A stretch of DNA of 64,000 nt from Thermomonas sp. S9 (GTDB lineage: Bacteria > Pseudomonadota > Gammaproteobacteria > Xanthomonadales > Xanthomonadaceae), in the NCBI RefSeq assembly GCF_024704365.1, contig NZ_JAJDFY010000001.1:1097001-1161000 (forward strand). Reading direction: 5' to 3'. Below are positions 7,157 to 16,321 of the stretch, piece after piece. A model generated the notes under the pieces. It was not told the DNA's origin. It saw only the letters and a program-made list of their open reading frames with translations, and did not search any database. The stretch's first letter is position 1. Each line of letters opens with the position of its first letter. The position numbers were made by a program, and so were the translations under genes.

Positions 7157-9078
7157 GGGGTGAGCATCGCGCGGATTCTGGAGCCCAGGTGGTCGAAGTA
7201 CCTGTCGATGTAGCTGATCCCGTTTTCATGATCGATGAGATAGGGGTTCATCAGGGTGTGGCGCAGGATCAGCAGGCGGTCGCTGCCGTCCCCTCCGAGG
7301 CTGGCGATATCCAGCCCGAGCGCCTCGAGGATGCGCCGGGTTTCGTTGGTGCCGAGCGCGTCGGGGCGCAGGGTGGTGACCGAGCCGAAGAACTGCTTGT
7401 CCTGCAGCGGGCGGCTGACGTCGCAGCGCAGTTCTTCGTAAAGGCGGCGCAGGAAGGCATTGGCGCGGGCGACATCGCGGTTCCCGGCCGGATTCAGCGC
7501 AAGGCAGACCAGATTGCTGTCCGGCTGGAAGGGGATGACGGCGCGCACGCTGGCCTGCATGTCCTCGGCAAAGCGCAGGGCGCGGTCGTGGAAGGCCTCC
7601 GCGGCATGCACGGTTTGCGCGGGCAGGCGGCCGAAGTGCGCGTGATCCAGCGGCAATACCCGCTGGGCGACATACACCCCGGCCGCGGCCGCGCCGGATT
7701 TGGAGCCTTCCAGGATGAACTGACCGAGGCCGCGGTAGCGGGCCATGTAGTCCTGCGCAGGGCTGCCGTGGAAGACATAGTCGGCCTCTTCGGACAGCAG
7801 TGCCGTCGCGCGGTGGTCGCGGCAGATGAACGCGCCGCTTCCGTAGGGAAGATAGCCCAGCTTGTGGGGATCGACCGTGGCCGAGTCGGTCTGCGCCAGC
7901 GCTGCGGTTGCGGCATACACCTCTGGCGTAGGAAAGCGTTTGAATTCGGCGGCGACGTCCTCGCGCGGGCGCAGGCTGCCGTCGGCATTGCGCAGCAGCG
8001 TGGCCAGATAGCCGCCCCAGGCGGCATCCACATGCACGCAGAAACCCAGGCCTTGCGCCGCGAAGTGTTCACGCGCCGCCACCACGGCGTCGATCGGGTC
8101 GATGGTGCCGTATTCGGTTGTTCCCATGACGGCCACCGTCATCAACACCGGCTGCTTCTCGCGCAGGCATCGATTCAGAGTTTCCTGCAGCGCGGCCGCG
8201 TCGATCCGCATGCCGCGCTGGGGCAGCAGTTCGAGCTGGGCGCGGCCGAGGCCGAGCAGCTTGCAGCCCTTGCTCCATGAATAGTGGGCGGTGATCGGCG
8301 CCAGCACTTTCGGTGGGCGCAGGCTCGGGTGCAGGGCGAAGAAGGCGGCAAGGCCCAGGTGTTCGATGCGCGAGCGCTCGACCTTTTCCCGCCAGCGCCT
8401 GCGCATCCCCGCGTCGGCTTCGGCCAGCCAGCGTTGCCAGGCATCGACCAGGGCGATGGATTGGCGGGGATGCAGGTTGAAGGCGTGCCAGGCATCCTCC
8501 GGCAGCGGCAGATCGCCGATCCCGGACGCCCACAGCGCGACCGGAAAGGCTTTCAGCGCCAGCGCCAGCCGCAGCGCCTGGTAGTTGGCCAGGGTGCCGC
8601 CGGAGGTGAGGTGCCCGAATGCACAATCCGGGCGGCTGGGGTCGTTGGGGTAGCCGAGCATCCCGGCGAGCTGGAGCCCGGCCTTGACCTCGAGATCCAC
8701 CGTGACCGGCGCGGCATCCTCGGAGACGTTGTTGGGGTTATAGGGTAGGGTCAGGATGTGCGCAACCAGGCCCGGCAGCAGGAGATCGGAGGCCATGTGA
8801 CCGATATAGCGCGGGCTGTGGAACGGCACCGACTTCTTCAGCGCCGCCGACAGCTGGTGCAGCTCGCGGCGCATGCGCGCTTCGAAGGCCTGGTAGTCGG
8901 GGCGTTGTGCCGCCGCCGTGGAGATCGCCGGCGGATCCTCCGGATGGAAGTTGCGGCGCCAGTACACGTGGTCGCGCAGGAACTCGACCAGCAGTTTTTC
9001 CAGCAGGGTGTCGTTCTCGCCATAGGGGCCGAGAAAGCAGGCGTCCGGTGCGCGCGCAGGAGCGGGATGGTCTTGCAT
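7153..9078 (-). CDS. Pyridoxal-dependent amino acid decarboxylase family protein (group II)
   Basis: The protein is 641 residues if started at the ATG at 9078; an in-frame ATG at 9120 lies inside the adjacent repeat element and is less likely. It shows the group II decarboxylase order: HLTSGGTLANYQALR for cofactor binding, MGTTEYGTIDPIDAV, HVDAAWGGY with the conserved Asp, and DPHKLGYLPYGSG with the PLP lysine. It is longer than typical glutamate or aromatic amino acid decarboxylases (about 470-510 residues) because of N- and C-terminal extensions. It is first in an operon with the cysteine-synthase-like gene and ubiD. The substrate cannot be read from the sequence; cysteine or a related amino acid is only a guess from context. 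Confidence 0.75.
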   Translation of the reverse strand: MQDHPAPARAPDACFLGPYGENDTLLEKLLVEFLRDHVYWRRNFHPEDPPAISTAAAQRPDYQAFEARMRRELHQLSAALKKSVPFHSPRYIGHMASDLLLPGLVAHILTLPYNPNNVSEDAAPVTVDLEVKAGLQLAGMLGYPNDPSRPDCAFGHLTSGGTLANYQALRLALALKAFPVALWASGIGDLPLPEDAWHAFNLHPRQSIALVDAWQRWLAEADAGMRRRWREKVERSRIEHLGLAAFFALHPSLRPPKVLAPITAHYSWSKGCKLLGLGRAQLELLPQRGMRIDAAALQETLNRCLREKQPVLMTVAVMGTTEYGTIDPIDAVVAAREHFAAQGLGFCVHVDAAWGGYLATLLRNADGSLRPREDVAAEFKRFPTPEVYAATAALAQTDSATVDPHKLGYLPYGSGAFICRDHRATALLSEEADYVFHGSPAQDYMARYRGLGQFILEGSKSGAAAAGVYVAQRVLPLDHAHFGRLPAQTVHAAEAFHDRALRFAEDMQASVRAVIPFQPDSNLVCLALNPAGNRDVARANAFLRRLYEELRCDVSRPLQDKQFFGSVTTLRPDALGTNETRRILEALGLDIASLGGDGSDRLLILRHTLMNPYLIDHENGISYIDRYFDHLGSRIRAMLTP

Positions 9079-9095
9079 CGGTCGGGAGCTCTTTG

Positions 9096-9255
9096 CTAGG
9101 GAAGGTCTGAACAACGCCATCCAGGCGTTGTCAGCCCATGCCGAGCCCGGTACAGGCCCGGACTCGGCTCACACGCATCGATCACTTGCATGATGGATGC
9201 GTGGCCGGCCCTCCATGGCCGGCGGGAACCTCTGAGTTGATCAGAGGTTCCCTAG
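9096..9255. repeat. 160-bp MITE-like element with 20-bp terminal inverted repeats
   Basis: The left end CTAGGGAAGGTCTGAACAAC (9096-9115) and the reverse complement of the right end, CTAGGGAACCTCTGATCAAC (9236-9255), agree at 17 of 20 positions. The interior is a row of further inverted repeats: ACAACGCC/GGCGTTGT (9111-9131), ACGCATC/GATGCGT, GCCGGCC/GGCCGGC, and a 12-bp perfect stem GGGAACCTCTGA/TCAGAGGTTCCC (9224-9252). No gene is encoded. The right-end CTAG supplies the TAG stop codon of the SirB-like gene, and the left end lies just upstream of the PLP decarboxylase start. It is not seen elsewhere in this window. Confidence 0.6.
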
Positions 9256-9677
9256 TGCATCAGCAGGCGCAGCCATCCGGCCGGATCATGCGCACGCGCG
9301 ATGCCGTAGATGGTCAGGAACGTGGCCAACGCCGCCAGGTAGAACGCGATGCGCCATCGGCGGGCAAGGCGCTCGCGCATCGCCAGGATGCCCAGCGCGA
9401 TGTACACCACCACCAGCGCCAGCTTGACGCTGAGCCAGCCATTGGCGAACACCGCCCCTGGCAGCATGGAAAACAGCATCGTGGCCGAGGTCAGCAGGAT
9501 GGTGTCGATGGTGTAGCTGGCGTATTTCGGCAGCCAGTGCCGCGGCCAGCGCGCGCCCAGCAGCGCGCTGCCGCCGCGCAGCGAGAACAGGGCGCCGCTG
9601 CACAGCACCGCATGCACGTGGAGCCATTTCACCTGCGGATAGAACGCCAGCAGGGGCGAGGGGGCGTCCATCGTCAT
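9252..9677 (-). CDS. SirB-like small integral membrane protein
   Basis: This 141-residue protein has about four membrane segments (around residues 20-40, 58-76, 83-100 and 108-128) and the KWLHVHAVLCSGALFSLRG N-terminus and YTIDTILLTSATML segment of SirB2/invasion-protein-expression-regulator-like proteins. The name reflects family annotation; the molecular role is unknown. Its ATG overlaps the stop of nnrS (ATGA), so it is co-translated with NnrS and shares its FNR-type promoter. Its stop codon lies in the inverted repeat of the adjacent 160-bp element, so the original C-terminus may have been slightly longer or different. Confidence 0.75.
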   Translation of the reverse strand: MTMDAPSPLLAFYPQVKWLHVHAVLCSGALFSLRGGSALLGARWPRHWLPKYASYTIDTILLTSATMLFSMLPGAVFANGWLSVKLALVVVYIALGILAMRERLARRWRIAFYLAALATFLTIYGIARAHDPAGWLRLLMH

Positions 9678-10923
9678 CCGGGGCGGCCGTCGGCGCGCGG
9701 GCGCAGGTAGATCGCCAGCGAGCGCAGCACCCAGGGCAGGAATGCCAGCAGCCAGCCGGCGGCGGCAATGGCCTGCCAGGCGTAGGTGTCGGGCGCGATC
9801 TCCGCGGCGATCCGGACCAGCGCCACCAGCTGCAGCAGGGCGAAGGCGAACCAGCCGGCGGCCGGCATCGCCAGCGGCCGCCCGGAATGGCCCTGGGTCA
9901 CCCGCGTCACCATGGCCACCAGCAGGCTGCCGAAGAAGCCGATGAACAGCGCATGCGCCGGGCCGCGTCCGAGGATGTAGACGCCATCGGCGGCGAGCAG
10001 CGCGCTCTGCAGCGCATACAGCGCGAACGCCAGCGGCAAGCCAGGCGAAGCCGATGAACAGCACCCACAGCAGGCCCGGCGCCTTGCCGTGCGGCCACCA
10101 GCGCCACAGCACGCACGCGCTGCCGAGGGCCAGCAGCGCATCCACCGGCCACAGCCAGGCCTCCGCCTGCAGCAATACGAACGTCAGGTGCGCCAGCAGC
10201 AGGCCCCACAGCGCGGCCAGCAGCCACAGCGGCCGCCACGCGCGGTAGCCCGGCACCACGTTGCCGGCGAAGAACGGGAACATCCGGTGCGCCACCGTGG
10301 CGTATACCGGCAGCAGCAGGCCGAACGTGCCCAGCTTGATCGATGCCAGCACCGTCCACCCGGGCGCGCCGTGCAGGAACGCGGCCATCAGCAGCACGCC
10401 GGAAAATCCCAGCGACAGCGCCGCGAAGCAGGACCAGGCATGCCAGGTCGGCCCGCGCCCGGCGCGGCGCTCGGCCAGCAGCACCCGCAGCAGCTGCACC
10501 AGGCCGTAGCCCCAACCCGCCAGGGTCATCAGCACGCCCACGTGCAGCATCGCCGGCTGTCCCAGCAGCAGGCCGCCGACCACCGCCAGCTGCCCGCCCA
10601 GCAACCCCAGCCCGACCGGCACGTAGTGCCAGCGCGCCAGCTCCGGCAGTCCCATCCAGCGCGGGAAGGTGGTCATCAGGAAGCCGAACATGAACGGCGG
10701 CAGCAGCTGGTACTGCATCACGAAGGCATGCATCCAGCCGCCGAACGGCGTGTTGCCGGGCAAGCCGATCACGTGCCAGCGCGCATCCAGCAGCCATAGC
10801 AGCTCACCAGCCCATCGCCAGCAGCACGTTGCTGGCGCCGACGAAGAACAACAGCCGGTGCGGGGCGGCCGCCAGCAGGGCCGGCGAGAGCCGACCGGAA
10901 GATGGGGAAACGATCGAATGCAT
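9674..10923 (-). pseudogene. nnrS: NnrS family haem-copper membrane protein, frameshifted
   Basis: NnrS proteins are multi-pass membrane proteins that protect against nitric oxide stress and accompany denitrification genes. Recognisable pieces are MHAFVMQYQLLPPFMFGFLM, TTFPRWMGLPEL, ASIKLGTFGLLLPVYATVAHRMFPFF and GPAHALFIGFFGSLLVAMVTRVTQGHSGRPL. The start ATG at 10923 begins MHSIVSPSSGRLSP, then two single-base shifts occur: near 10800-10810 and at 10038-10039, where removing one base of an AA pair (plus strand) restores GFAWLPLAFALY. Repaired, it is about 415 residues with 11-12 membrane spans. An FNR-type box is centred 41.5 bp before the ATG, predicting a leaderless transcript. The gene is co-translated with the SirB-like protein. 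Confidence 0.85.
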
Positions 10924-10957
10924 GCGGGGAGTGTTGCGGTAGTGCCGACCGGCTGCC

Positions 10958-10971
10958 TTGATCCAGGTCAG
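10958..10971 (-). promoter_or_regulatory. FNR/Anr-type box for nnrS
   Basis: TTGATCCAGGTCAG matches TTGAT-N4-GTCAR. Its centre (10964.5) is exactly 41.5 bp upstream of the A of the nnrS ATG (10923). The matching -10 hexamer AACACT lies at -12 to -7 counted from that A (minus strand, 10930-10935). This predicts that transcription begins at the start codon. Confidence 0.7.
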
Positions 10972-11045
10972 AAAGCGGCGCCCTGGCCGGAGATGGCGGT
11001 GCGGGACGGTATGATCGGCGCGGTTTCCCCCACGAAAATCATCGC

Positions 11046-11606
11046 GTGAAGTTCCTGCAAACCCGCCTTCCTGGCTGCGTGGCCATCGAGTCAGACGTGC
11101 ATGGCGATGCGCGTGGATTCTTCTTCGAGGCGTGGAATGCCGCGCGCTTCGCGGCGCACGGGTTGCCGGCGCAGTTCGTGCAGCACAACGTCAGCCGCTC
11201 GCAGCGCGGGGTGCTGCGCGGGCTGCACTACCAGTGGCCGGGCCATCCGCAGGGCAAGCTGGTCACGGTGCTGGAAGGCGAGGTGTACGACGTGGCGGTG
11301 GACCTGCGCCGGGATTCGCCGACCTTCGGCCAGCACACGGCGGCCATCCTCAGCGCGGAGAACCGGCGCCAGTTCTGGATTCCGGAGGGCTTCGCCCACG
11401 GGTTCCTGGTGCTAAGCGAGACCGCGCTGGTCACCTATCTGTGCACCGCGCCCTATGACCGCCCCAGCGAGAACGCGCTGCGTTGGGACGATCCCGTGCT
11501 TGCGATCGACTGGCCGCTGGCGGAGGTGCAGCTGTCGGACAAGGATGCGGCCGCGCCGTTCCTCGACGCGATCCCGCCCGGGCGCCTGCCGCGCGGCCTG
11601 CCATGA
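11046..11606 (+). CDS. rfbC: dTDP-4-dehydrorhamnose 3,5-epimerase
   Basis: RmlC/RfbC converts dTDP-4-keto-6-deoxyglucose to the L-lyxo form, the third step of dTDP-L-rhamnose synthesis for lipopolysaccharide. The product is 186 residues, the usual size. RGVLRGLHYQWPGHPQGKLV carries the catalytic His region, and WIPEGFAHGFLVLS is the second conserved block. The start is a GTG at 11046. A possible -10 hexamer TATGAT lies at 11010-11015, without a convincing -35. The stop overlaps the ATG of rfbD by four bases, so the two are coupled. RmlA and RmlB must lie elsewhere. Confidence 0.95.
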   Translation: MKFLQTRLPGCVAIESDVHGDARGFFFEAWNAARFAAHGLPAQFVQHNVSRSQRGVLRGLHYQWPGHPQGKLVTVLEGEVYDVAVDLRRDSPTFGQHTAAILSAENRRQFWIPEGFAHGFLVLSETALVTYLCTAPYDRPSENALRWDDPVLAIDWPLAEVQLSDKDAAAPFLDAIPPGRLPRGLP

Positions 11607-12494
11607 GAGTCCTGCTGCTGGGCGGCAACGGCCAGGTCGGCCGCGAACTGCGGCGAACCCTGCCGGCGCTGGGCGAGGTGACCGTGGCCACCCGCGACGG
11701 TGCCGGGGCCGATATGGCGGCCGATTTCGACGCGCCCCCGGCGCTGCAGGCCCTGGTCCAGCGCCTCGCGCCCGACGTGGTGGTGAACGCTGCCGCATAC
11801 ACCGCCGTGGATCGTGCCGAGAGCGAGCCGGAGGCCGCATTCCGCGTGAACGCCGAGGCGCCGGCGGCGCTGGCGCGCGCCTGCGCCGTGACCGGCGCGC
11901 TGCTGCTGCATTACTCGACCGACTACGTGTTCGATGGCGGCAATGCGCGGCCGTACCGCGAGGACGACCCCGCCGCGCCGCTGGGCGTGTATGGCGCCAG
12001 CAAGTGGGCCGGCGAGGAGGCGATCCGCGCGGGCGGCGCGCGCCACGCGATCCTGCGCACGGCCTGGGTGTACGCCGCGCACGGCCGGAACTTCCTGCGC
12101 ACCATGCTGCAGCTGGCGGCCGAACGCGAGGAACTGCGGGTGGTGGCCGACCAGATCGGCGCGCCGACCCCGGCGGCGTGGATCGCGGAGGCGACCGCGC
12201 ACATCCTGCGGCGCGGGGTGCCGGCATCCGGGACCTGGCACCTGACGGCGGCCGGGGGAGACCAGCTGGCACGGGTTCGCCGAGGCGATCATGGCCGAGG
12301 CGCTGGCAGCGGGTCTGCTGGCGCGCTGCCCGCGCGTGCTGCCGATTACCAGCGCCGACTACCCAACCCCGGCGCGGCGGCCGGCGTATTCGGTGCTGGA
12401 CATCGCGAGGCTGCGCGCCGATTTCGGCCTCGCGCCCCCGGACTGGCGCGACGGGCTGCGCGCCACCGTGCGCGAACTGGCCCAGGCGCGCTGA
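11603..12494 (+). pseudogene. rfbD: dTDP-4-dehydrorhamnose reductase, frameshifted
   Basis: RmlD/RfbD reduces the RmlC product to dTDP-L-rhamnose with NAD(P)H. The N-terminus MRVLLLGGNGQVGREL is the nucleotide-binding motif, STDYVFDG and YGASKWAGE are the catalytic Ser/Tyr-Lys regions of this short-chain reductase family. The frame breaks in a run of five G at 12254-12258; with four G the protein continues as GETSWHGFAEAIMAEAL and ends with LRATVRELAQAR, about 296 residues, the expected length. The break is probably a homopolymer error because rhamnose pathway genes are normally kept. It is coupled to rfbC by an ATGA overlap. Confidence 0.9.
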
Positions 12495-12500
12495 AAGCGC

Positions 12501-13319
12501 TCAGGCGGGCGTGAAGCGCCAGTGCCAGGGCTCGTACACGATCCCGTGCGGGTTGCCGCGCGGATAGCTCATCGCGAAACCGTGCGCGGGCGCGTGCGCC
12601 TGCAGCCAGGCGAACGCCGGCGTGCGTTCGAACGCTTCCTCGGCCGGCGGCGCGTCGGGCGTGCCGATGTCCAGCGCCAGCCCGGAGTGGTGCTCGGAGA
12701 ATCCCGGCGCGGCGTTGACCGCGAGGATCTCGTCCACGCTCAGCCCGCGCGCCCGCTTGCGTTCGAAGATGCCCAGCTGGTAATCGTGGCTGCGGTAGCC
12801 GGAGATCGCTTCCAGCGCGATGCCATCGGCCCAGGCCGCGGCCTGCATCCGGCGCCAGGCATGGGCCGCCTGCGGGTGCAGCCACAGCGGCCGGCGCCAG
12901 CGGTCGACGCCGGCCAGCAGCAGCCAGCGGGGCTCCGGCACCAGCACCAGCCCGCTGCGCGCGGCATAGGCGTCCGCATCCAGGCCCAGTGCGTGCAGGC
13001 GTTCGTGCAGGCGGTGCAGCGGCAGCGCGCCGGGGTGCTCGAGGCCGTTGCGGGCGTGCAACGGCGGTGCGCGCAGGGCGCACCGGGCGGCCTCCAGCCC
13101 CGGTTCGCGCGCCAGCGCGGGCGTCAGCGGATGCAGGCCGCCTTCGAGTTCGGCGGCCAGGTAGCGGCCGTCGCGCTTGCGCCGCAGCACGTGCCGCGCC
13201 CGCGCCAGCAGCCGCGCGTGGGCATTGCCGCGCGGGTGCAGCAGCGCGGCCGGCCACAGTTCGATCTCGGCGGTATTGCGCAGGACCGTCTTCAGCGGGA
13301 TGGCGGGCAGGCGTGGCAT
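12501..13319 (-). CDS. M15 family D-alanyl-D-alanine carboxypeptidase (VanY-like)
   Basis: This is a zinc peptidase of the VanY/M15B family that trims the terminal D-alanine of peptidoglycan peptides. SGYRSHDYQ (173-181) is the substrate loop. SEHHSGLALD (208-217) supplies the first zinc ligands His210 and Asp217, and EPWHW (263-267) supplies catalytic Glu263 and zinc ligand His266. The product is 272 residues. No signal peptide is evident, so its export or a cytoplasmic recycling role is unresolved. The N-terminal half (residues 1-120) is basic and not assigned to a domain. It is convergent with rfbD, with only six bases between them. Confidence 0.85.
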   Translation of the reverse strand: MPRLPAIPLKTVLRNTAEIELWPAALLHPRGNAHARLLARARHVLRRKRDGRYLAAELEGGLHPLTPALAREPGLEAARCALRAPPLHARNGLEHPGALPLHRLHERLHALGLDADAYAARSGLVLVPEPRWLLLAGVDRWRRPLWLHPQAAHAWRRMQAAAWADGIALEAISGYRSHDYQLGIFERKRARGLSVDEILAVNAAPGFSEHHSGLALDIGTPDAPPAEEAFERTPAFAWLQAHAPAHGFAMSYPRGNPHGIVYEPWHWRFTPA

Positions 13320-13354
13320 GCGTGCAGGGTAGCGCAGCCGCCGCGGTACCGGCA

Positions 13355-13894
13355 TCACGCCGCGCGCAGGGCGTCCAGCAGGGCCTGCGGTTTTTCCGGG
13401 CTCACCAGGATCAGGCCGCCGTTGCGTTGCGGCAACAGCAAGGCCTGGGGCTGCGACGTCAGCAAGCAGAACGCCCGGCTGCGGTTCCGCAGCAGGCAGG
13501 TGCCCACGGTGAGTCCGGGGAAGTTGAAGCCGAATAGCCGTAGCATCGGCTTGTACTCGGTGTGTTCGTCGAGGTTCAGGATCCGCGCCTTGTCGAGAGC
13601 GAGGTCGCTGATCGCAACTTTGCGCGCGAACAGCAAGGCACCTGCGACCAGCAGTCTGTTGTCTTCGATGCTGATCTGCCGATGCGCGAGCATCGACAGC
13701 AGCCCGGCCGGCACCAGCGCCGTACCGAACGGCACCACGACCCACCACGGCACGGGATTCGTGGGCGATTGCACGTGCGTTCCGCCGAGGAAAGCGAAAA
13801 GCAGCAGCAAGGCCCACAGTCCGAGCAGCGCCGGCCATGTCCACGGCGCCATTGGCGCAAGCGGGAACTCCTGTTTGGAAGCGGCCTGCTTCAT
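13355..13894 (-). CDS. Membrane-anchored protein with PH-like domain, unknown function
   Basis: I do not recognise a named family. The 179-residue protein has two membrane segments (roughly residues 17-38 and 49-68) followed by about 110 cytosolic residues. The pattern HRQISIEDNRLLVAGALLFA and the closing SPEKPQALLDALR resemble bacterial PH-like domains, in which the last helix often begins PEKPE. It starts two bases after the stop of the upstream hydrolase gene, so it is the last gene of the SPFH-RHH-hydrolase operon. No enzymatic motif is visible. Confidence 0.65.
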   Translation of the reverse strand: MKQAASKQEFPLAPMAPWTWPALLGLWALLLLFAFLGGTHVQSPTNPVPWWVVVPFGTALVPAGLLSMLAHRQISIEDNRLLVAGALLFARKVAISDLALDKARILNLDEHTEYKPMLRLFGFNFPGLTVGTCLLRNRSRAFCLLTSQPQALLLPQRNGGLILVSPEKPQALLDALRAA

Positions 13895-13896
13895 CG

Positions 13897-15231
13897 TCAG
13901 TGCGCCTTGACCCAGGCGGCGACGTCATCGACCAGCGTCGGATCGACGTGTCCCGGCTGCTGGTACTCGGCCAGCGTGCCTTCGCCCTCGCCGGGGATGC
14001 CGAGGTGGTTGAGCGCGGGATACAGCTTGAAGGCGACCTTGGGATCGCCGTCGAACGCCGCGCGCCAGGCCTGCCAGTCGGCATCCACCACCTGGATGTC
14101 GCGCGCGCCCTGCAGCACCAGCATCGGCAGCGCCACCCGCTGCGCTTCGGCCACCGGGTCCACCGCGTCGATGCTGCGCCAGTAGCCGGCCGGCTGGCCC
14201 ATCACGGTGCGGGTCGCGGCGGGCGTGGCGGGGTCGCGGGTCTGCCGCACCTGCGCGATCAGTGCGTTGATCGCCGCGCGCTCGGCGTCGCTGATCTTGC
14301 CGTCGTCGAGCACCGCCATCCGCCGGTTCTGCTCCACCACGATGTCCAGCAGCGGCCGCGCCGGCGCCGCCAGCAGCACCAGCCCCTTGACGTGGCCGGA
14401 CAGCGCGGCGATCCGCGGCGCCATCATCCCGCCCTGGCTGTGGCCCAGCACGAAGATCCGCTTCGGATCGATGCCTGCGGTCTTGCGCAGTGCGTCCACC
14501 GCCAGTACCGCATCGAAGGTGGTTTCGTCGTCCACGCCGAAGTCGCCGCCCGCGAATTCCTCGGGGTGCGCCTTGGTGCGCTTCTCGTAGCGCAGCACCG
14601 CGATGCCCTGCGCGGCCAGGCCGCGGGCGAGATCGAGGAAGGGCTTGTTCGGGCCGATGGTCTCGTCGCGGTCGTGCGGGCCGGAGCCGTGCACCAGCAC
14701 GATGGCGGGGAAGGGGCCGCCGCCCTTGGGCATCGCCAGCGTGGCCGGCAGGGCGCGCGCGCCGTCGCCGATCGCCATCTCGCGCTCGGTGTAGGGCGCA
14801 TCCGCCGCGACGGCGGGCGCTGGCGCGGGGGCCGCCTGCGCGGGTTGCACCAGGAAGCCGGCGATCCTGCCGTCGGCGTCGATGGCGAACCTGGCGACCA
14901 GCTCGGCCTGCTCGAAATGCAGCGGCACCTGCACCACGGCGGCCTCGCCCTGCGCGGCGACCGTGGCGTCGCCGCGCCCGGTGGCCTTGCCCATCTGCGC
15001 CGGCAGCGATTCCCACACCGCCTTCAGCCTGCCTGCGGGGACCGCCGCGGCCATGCGCGGCGTGAACAGCGCCTCGACCTGGGCGTAATCGCCGGCATCC
15101 ATCAGGTCCAGCGCCTGCCGGGCGATGGCGGCCGGATCGGTGCTCTGCGCGTGGGCCGCGCCGGCCAGGGCAAGCGCGCCGGCCAGCAGTGCGCGGCGCA
15201 GGCAGCGGCGGGGAAGTGCGGGAATGGTCAT
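13897..15231 (-). CDS. Secreted alpha/beta hydrolase with N-terminal DUF3887-like domain
   Basis: The protein is 444 residues with a signal peptide ending in GAAHAQS (about residue 29). Residues 32-125 form a domain of the DUF3887 type ([23 protein letters not shown]). A hydrolase domain follows, with the oxyanion strand [14 protein letters not shown], the nucleophile elbow GHSQGGMM, a probable acid in QGARDIQV and the His in ALNHLGI. The resemblance is to S9-type or dienelactone-hydrolase-type esterases acting in the periplasm; the substrate is unknown. Its ATG overlaps the stop of the small RHH protein gene by four bases, tying it to that regulator. Confidence 0.8.
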   Translation of the reverse strand: MTIPALPRRCLRRALLAGALALAGAAHAQSTDPAAIARQALDLMDAGDYAQVEALFTPRMAAAVPAGRLKAVWESLPAQMGKATGRGDATVAAQGEAAVVQVPLHFEQAELVARFAIDADGRIAGFLVQPAQAAPAPAPAVAADAPYTEREMAIGDGARALPATLAMPKGGGPFPAIVLVHGSGPHDRDETIGPNKPFLDLARGLAAQGIAVLRYEKRTKAHPEEFAGGDFGVDDETTFDAVLAVDALRKTAGIDPKRIFVLGHSQGGMMAPRIAALSGHVKGLVLLAAPARPLLDIVVEQNRRMAVLDDGKISDAERAAINALIAQVRQTRDPATPAATRTVMGQPAGYWRSIDAVDPVAEAQRVALPMLVLQGARDIQVVDADWQAWRAAFDGDPKVAFKLYPALNHLGIPGEGEGTLAEYQQPGHVDPTLVDDVAAWVKAH

Positions 15232-15410
15232 TTACGTTCCTCCTCGGAGGGAGCGCGTGGCGGCGGCAGCCGCCCGGCCTTGCGCAGGGCGTCGCGCAGC
15301 ACGTATTCGATCTGCGCGTTGAGGCTGCGGAGTTCGTCGTCGGCCCAACGCTGCGTTGCCGCCAGAATCTGGGCGTTGATGCGCAGCGGATAGGCTTTCT
15401 TCTCGCTCAC
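15228..15410 (-). CDS. Arc-family ribbon-helix-helix DNA-binding protein
   Basis: This 60-residue protein has a short strand, [10 protein letters not shown], then two helices, [15 protein letters not shown] and [12 protein letters not shown], the layout of Arc/MetJ-type ribbon-helix-helix repressors. A charged tail follows. It lies between the SPFH gene and the hydrolase gene and overlaps the latter by four bases. Ribbon-helix-helix dimers bind short palindromes in tandem, and a pair of TTGATATCAA sites spaced one helical turn apart lies upstream of the operon. Autoregulation is therefore a reasonable inference. It is not paired with a recognisable toxin, so a toxin-antitoxin reading is not supported. 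Confidence 0.8.
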   Translation of the reverse strand: MSEKKAYPLRINAQILAATQRWADDELRSLNAQIEYVLRDALRKAGRLPPPRAPSEEERK

Positions 15411-15428
15411 GGCCTGCTGGCGCCGGAT

Positions 15429-16292
15429 TCAGTACAGCGTGCCGGCATTGACGATCGGCTGGGTGGCGCGTTCGCCGCACAGCACGACCAGCAGGTTGCT
15501 GACCATCTGCGCCTTGCGCTCCTCGTCCAGCTCGACCACGCCGTTCTTCTGCAGTTCGGCCAGCGCCATCTCGACCATGCCCACCGCGCCGGCGACGATG
15601 CGGGTGCGGGCGGCGATGATCGCGTTTGCCTGCTGGCGCTGCAGCATCGCCTGCGCGATCTCCGGGGCGTAGGCCAGGTGGCTGATGCGCGCGTCCAGCA
15701 CCTGCACGCCGGCGTCGGCCAGGCGCTCGGAGAGCTCGTCGCGCAGGTGCTGCGAGACTTCCGCAGCGTGGCTGCGCAGGGCGATCTGGCCGTCCTCGTG
15801 CTGGTCGTACGGGTAGCTGGTGGCCATCGTGCGCAGCGCGGATTCGGACTGGATGTGCACGAAGCTCTCGTAGTCGTCCACGTTGTAGACCGCCTCCGAG
15901 GCGTCCACCACCTGCCACACGATCACCGCGGCGATCTCGATCGGGCTGCCATCCAGCTCGTTCACCTTGAGCTTGCCGGACTCGAAGTTGCGCACCCGCA
16001 GCGAGACCTTCTTTTGGCGTAGAAGGGGTTGTTCCAGCGCAGGCCGTTGTCCTTGGCGGTGCCGACGTAACGGCCGAACAGGCTGAGCACCGCCGCCTGG
16101 TTGGGTTCGACCATGTATAGCCCGCCCAGGCACAGCAGGGCGCCGCCGGCCAGCAGCGCGCCGGCGATGAATTGCGGCCAGAGCTGGAACTGCAGGGCGG
16201 TCACCAGCAGCTCAGGCGCCGCTGCCAGCGGCCAGCAGCAGGAGCAGCAGCACCGGAATGCCGGGCAGGGAACGCAGCGGGATCTCTTTCAT
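15429..16292 (-). pseudogene. SPFH/Band 7 domain membrane protein, frameshifted
   Basis: The gene encodes a stomatin/flotillin-like protein. The start is the ATG at 16292 (MKEIPLRSLPGIPVLLLLLL), which shifts frame near 16212 into [20 protein letters not shown], giving two membrane segments. A second shift near 16012-16016, in an A-rich stretch after NNPFYAK, leads into [20 protein letters not shown] and the rest of the SPFH domain. The coiled segment [20 protein letters not shown] and the C-terminus [15 protein letters not shown] are intact. Repaired, it is about 287 residues. Such proteins form membrane microdomain scaffolds. It is the first gene of an operon with the ribbon-helix-helix protein and the hydrolase. 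Confidence 0.8.
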
Positions 16293-16321
16293 GGGCGTGC
16301 TCGGTTGGGTGTTCTGAATAA

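Noticed and set aside
15228-15410. Ribbon-helix-helix protein as an antitoxin
   Set aside because: Neither neighbour (SPFH protein, secreted hydrolase) resembles a toxin, and the order and overlaps suit an operon regulator.
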